In this document: positions 60,201 to 64,000 of the stretch, piece after piece
Position numbering within the stretch: position 1 is the first letter of the stretch
Layout: each line of letters starts with the position of its first letter
Assembly (NCBI GenBank): GCA_025201345.1
Contig: JAIXMG010000001.1
Coordinates: 1,426,001 to 1,490,000, forward strand
Length of the DNA stretch: 64,000 nt
Direction of reading: 5' to 3'
From: Thamnidium elegans
Lineage: Eukaryota > Mucoromycota > Mucoromycetes > Mucorales > Mucoraceae
Program-made: the position numbers and the translations under genes
Notes under the pieces: generated by a model
Told to the model about the DNA's origin: nothing
Database searches by the model: none
Seen by the model: only the letters and a program-made list of their open reading frames with translations

Positions 60201-61395
60201 TTCCCCTATTCTAGAAAACGATAACCAAACAGTAAAACAACAACTCAAAAATACCGTAACGCCAGCCACATAAAGACATTTAACAGCAACAACGCATCAA
60301 ATAGAGTCCAAGTAGCGTAAAATCTTCTTCATCAATAATAGGGGGTAAATATCAAAAAGTCATCATAACTAACACATCATCAATGAAAATATTTCATAGC
60401 GCTTATCAAGGACCAGGCCTTATCTCAAGTATACCATCACCACGCCCACCTAACTTTAGTAGCAGAAACATAACAGTAGAGAAGCCAATCAGCAAAAGAA
60501 AGCCAAGAAGTAGAAGAGGTCGACCAGGAGAAGAAGTCTATCAGTAGAAAATAACCATTTAATAAGAAAGCACCACCAAGAAACCATTCATATAAATATC
60601 ATCGGCATAAGAAGAGAAGCTATACAATCTATTTTGTATGTATTAATATAAAGACCATGAATTAAAGTATTTGTATTCTTATGATATATATATTATTATA
60701 AATAATAATGTTCAAAGAAAAGAGGGAAGACAACATTAGTTTACTTGTATCTAATTGCGATATATTATTGTTGCCAGTTTCATTATATTTGACCTACACC
60801 GAAATAAAATATGCAACAAGCTTAATAATAATAATAATAATAAAAAGCCCTGAACCGAGCAGCTCTCGCACTCTTGACCGAAATATCTCTTATTAAGATA
60901 CCTAGAAGTTTAGCTGCGCTTGGCAACAAACAATATATCCGAGCTAATAGTATATGTAAGTTACGCTCAAATGAGCAGTGTCTCTTTTTGGTAAAAGAGC
61001 CCACTTTACGTCAAATCTAGTAAAAATATAACTCACTTTTTATTTTCTACTTAGTAATCTTGTGTCGAGTCATTTTTTAACAAAACACATTTTATTTCTT
61101 TAAAGAGTGTACCTCGAGTTACACTTCTGTGTTCTAACCAACTGAGTCTGATTGTACTACAAGACAGAAAAAAAGGTAATAATTGGAGGAATACGAGTCC
61201 GTTTACTTTCCATGACGATAACATGACTGTTACTACACTATGGGGGGTGAAGACACTGCAGATCAAACAAACCAGAAAAAGTGTGACGTTTATGCATTTT
61301 TTTTTTTTTGCCTGACTTATATTTTCCCTCCAAAAAAAAGAAAGTAAGCCTTTTTTACTCTTTTTTTTTTTTAAATAATAGATATATATATTTAT
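59641..61395. other. 1.75-kb spacer
   Basis: A/T runs at 59923-59947 and 60160-60199, a small possible frame at 60383, and an AATAAT repeat near 60822-60842. Nothing else is supported. Confidence 0.5.
60383..60547 (+). CDS. Possible 54-residue basic peptide with AT-hook-like core
   Basis: A single-exon frame opens at ATG 60383 and ends at TAG 60545. It contains PSPRPPNFSSR and then KPRSRRGRPGEE, where RGRP is the core of an AT-hook that inserts into the minor groove of AT-rich DNA. The stretch is less A/T-run-rich than its surroundings. No TATA box, introns or homologue are known to me, so it may be chance or a gene fragment. Confidence 0.25.
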   Translation: MKIFHSAYQGPGLISSIPSPRPPNFSSRNITVEKPISKRKPRSRRGRPGEEVYQ

Positions 61396-62528
61396 ATGAT
61401 ACACTTATTACCAACTGAACTGCTTTGGACTGTTCTAAATAATTTAGAATATCAAGACTTGGATATTTTATTAAAAGTTAAAAGACTTGAGCCTACTATA
61501 CTTTACTATATCCAAACTCATTACAAGTTTCATTACAAGATAGCTTCACTGCTACGACTCTATGAAGCCATTACACCAACCGAAAGACAACAATCAGAAA
61601 CAAAAACCGAAGTAGCAAATAAGATATTACAGTTTATTTGCAACCAAGTGGAATCGCTACCAAAGTTTGAACATCGAGCTAAATTTTCGGAACTGCTAGA
61701 GATTGTTCAACAATTGACACTGCAACGCATCTTGGCAAGTGATTTCAAGTCTAATGGACTTGAGCATGACTATGCATTTTTATGCTTGGAGATTCGAAAT
61801 TTATATTTACATACACCTTCTATTCGAGTTTTACATGATCCAGTAAGAAACTTACAAAAAAAAAAAAAAAAAAAAAAAAAAGTTGCTTATTTTTAGAAAC
61901 TAAGTAAAAAAAAAAAATATTGTCATTTATAGAAATACCGCAGGAGAAGTACAAAGCATCCATTGGCACCATTTTTACCAAGAGATTATACCTATATTTG
62001 GAGACTTCACTGCGCTCAGCAAGATAAAATCGATCGAGAAATAAGGACCCGATTTTCAAACTTTTTTGGCGGATTATTTGATGTAACCAGTTTATATTTA
62101 GAATCTAATTTAGACGGTACATTTGAAGAATGTATTAGAGAAGCACTTGTTACTGGTAATGTGCAGGATTTATTAATAATGTGTGTTGCAGCAGATAGAC
62201 AAGTAGATGTAGAAGGGATGTGTATGATGGTAACCCATGCAGGAGAACAATTAAGACATTACCTGGATACCATGGATAATTGGATGGCAACAGATCCTAC
62301 CCCACAACAAGAATTGAGAATGAGAAGTACAAACCACGATGATATAAATCAAAATCCACCACCTGAATGGCTGATACCAGATCGATATAAAGTTGATAAA
62401 GATACCATATTAAGATTACAGGTAACAATTTTATTATTATTTTTTTATTTACCTATTAGCTGAAAATTGACAACTTTAATTAGCTTATGGACAATTTATA
62501 CAAGAAAGGTTGGAGGTGGTTTCAATAA
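61396..62528 (+). CDS. F-box-like protein
   Basis: Three exons (61396-61842, 61933-62421, 62484-62528) give 326 residues. The N-terminus MIHLLPTELLWTVLNNLEYQ matches the first half of an F-box (L-P-x-E-L-x-x-x-I). Such proteins recruit substrates to SCF ubiquitin ligases through Skp1. The rest is helical, with no repeats I recognise. Segments such as DYTYIWRLHCAQQDKIDREI and ECIREALVTGNVQDLLIMC suggest a compact substrate-binding domain. It ends GWRWFQ. The family beyond the F-box is unknown; the target is not predictable from sequence. Confidence 0.75.
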
Positions 62529-62835
62529 CCGAACTTTAGCCCGCGGTCAATTAACATCATCATCATCATTATACTACCTTTTTTTTTTTCGGCATTAAAA
62601 AAAGAAATACCTAAAAATATCGATTCTTTTTTTTTTCTTTTCTTTCGCACTGTACATATATATATACTTCCAGAAATATAACAATAATAAAATATATATA
62701 TATCATATTATATAGTATATAAATTCAAAAATTATTCGAAACTATTCTACTTCAAATAACGGATTGCTGGCAAATTCATTTGTTTCTAGTAAACAAACTG
62801 AAGTCTTTCCAGTTAATTTCAACCCATTACATTAC
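62529..62835. other. Spacer and promoter of the transporter gene
   Basis: AT-rich with ATATAT repeats near 62655-62710. No gene seen. Confidence 0.5.
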
Positions 62836-64000
62836 ATGAAAGCTAATTCCCAATTCAAACTTTATCTCATTTGCTGGTAAATGTTCCTTTTTCTTTCTTT
62901 CTTTCTTTCTTCTTCTTTATTAAACTCTTGTTGTTGTTAGTTTTGTATCACTCGGTGGATTTATGGTACAGTAATAAACATTAATACAATTATAACAGCT
63001 GTTTACTGATTTTCGAATTGATGACGTTGATTCCTTTTTAGTATGGGTAAAAAAAAAAAAAAGTGTATATATTAAAATGACAGAATTCATAATTATATTC
63101 CTAATATAGATATGATAGTGGTGTAATTGCTACTGTCATGGTGATGCCGTCATTTAAAGCAAAATATAATTTAGTAGTGGATACACCGGCCAATGGAGCT
63201 GTTCTTCCAGTTTCTTTAGCAGCTTCATTTATTGCTTCTTTTGTTAGTATAATACTTGGGAGGTCAAGAAAATGAGTCACTTACTTATTCCCTTGTAGGT
63301 CTCTGGATTTGTAGCAGATGCATTAGGTAGAAAGAAATTCTTTTTTGTTGCTTCTGTTTTACATGGAATAGGATGTATTGTCGAAATTGCTGGTCAATCG
63401 CAAGCATCTTTTTTCTCTGGACGTATACTTACCGGATTTGCAGTTGGTATTTACAGTATGCTTGTGCCACTATGTAAGTCGATTTTTTTTTTTTAAAAAA
63501 AAACTTTTTAATCGAATTGTATCACCAACAATTTTTTACTGCTTAGATCAAAGTGAAATCGCCAAACCACAAAATAGAGGACGTTTAATTACGTTTTATC
63601 AAATCTTTGTCACACTTGGATTTTGTGTAGCGTTTTGGTTAGGATTTGGTACTTATCGATTAGATGGTGATAGATCTTGGGAAATACCGTTGGGGATTCA
63701 AATTATCCCCAGCGGATGCATGTTACTTGGTATCTATTATATTCCGGAGAGTCCCCGATGGTTGATTTATAAAGATCGTAACACAGAAGCTTTGATGATT
63801 TTATCGCAATTACGTAGTAAAGGTAATGAACATGATGTCGATGTACAAATGGAGTTCACTGGTATTGTACAAGATGTTTCATTTGATAAAATGGTATACA
63901 AGCAAAAGTTTTGGAGTTTGTTGAGAAAAGGAAATGATAATAATCGGAAACGAATTTTATTGGGTATGGGAATACATATATTCACTCAGTTATCCGGTAT
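62836..64000 (+). CDS. MFS sugar transporter (partial, runs off the window)
   Basis: Exons 62836-62876, 62941-62965, 63042-63046 (5 nt), 63110-63242, 63299-63473 and 63547 to the window end keep frame. Landmarks are typical of the sugar-porter family of the major facilitator superfamily: GGFMYGYDSGVI in TM1, GFVADALGRKKFF in the TM2-TM3 loop, GRILTGFAVG, PLYQSEIAKPQNRGRL and PESPRWLIYKDR. It should import hexoses or related sugars by proton symport or facilitation at the plasma membrane. The 5-nt exon TATGG is needed to link GGFM to GYDSG; without it the TM1 motif and the frame are lost. The C-terminal half is outside the window, so substrate class is not inferable. Confidence 0.9.

Overview
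The window is AT-rich nuclear DNA of a filamentous fungus. Genes are split by short introns (about 50-80 nt) that begin GTAAGN or GTAAAN, carry CTAAC/CTAAT-like branch sites and end in AG. Long A and T runs fill the spacers. The gene content fits an early-diverging fungus, most likely Mucorales (Mucoromycota): a KAT14-type acetyltransferase, a velvet factor, a Zn2Cys6/PAS regulator, Fanzor-like and Tc1-like transposon remains, and a Ras exchange factor with SH3 and WW domains. The species cannot be named from sequence alone. Product names come from motif recognition and recalled family features; no database was searched. Exon ends were chosen by splice motif plus frame and may be off by a base in homopolymer runs.

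Layout. 0-8 kb: a secreted or GPI-anchored putative zinc metalloprotease, a small helical protein, a 2.9-kb empty stretch, and SDE2 on the minus strand. 8-16 kb: a mobile-element graveyard. It holds a broken Fanzor (eukaryotic TnpB-like nuclease) on the minus strand, a divergent truncated serine-recombinase-like gene on the plus strand, one copy of an ~880-bp repeat, and decayed coding fragments. 16-33.5 kb: a gene-dense plus-strand block with a basic Ser/Thr-rich protein, EFR3, MSS51, the Ras GEF, a velvet factor and KAT14. 33.5-41 kb: a second graveyard. It holds the inverted copy of the ~880-bp repeat carrying a 364-bp insertion, a 246-bp foldback element, a Tc1-like transposase with four stops, other transposase scraps and one possible 68-aa gene. 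41-64 kb: zinc alcohol dehydrogenase, a three-RRM RNA-binding protein, a Zn2Cys6/PAS regulator, ribose-5-phosphate isomerase, linker histone H1, a SAM-PH protein, a CDF metal transporter, an F-box-like protein and the start of a sugar transporter.

The conserved genes are ordinary housekeeping and signalling functions: phosphoinositide kinase anchoring, Ras activation, COX1 expression, chromatin, sugar and metal transport. They show no operon-like logic; the RNA-binding and Zn2Cys6 genes share a 668-bp divergent promoter region. The most unusual content is the mobile DNA. The Fanzor copy carries a 262-bp internal inversion bounded by 6-bp inverted repeats. The inversion turned around the exon with the FGD and DEFRTS motifs and cut one intron in two, so the donor now lies on the plus strand and the acceptor on the minus strand. 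Its pairing with a recombinase-like gene suggests a decayed IS607-like element. Other points of note are a 5-nt microexon in the sugar transporter, the foldback element, and four near-evenly spaced TGATGACG repeats in a gene-free stretch.
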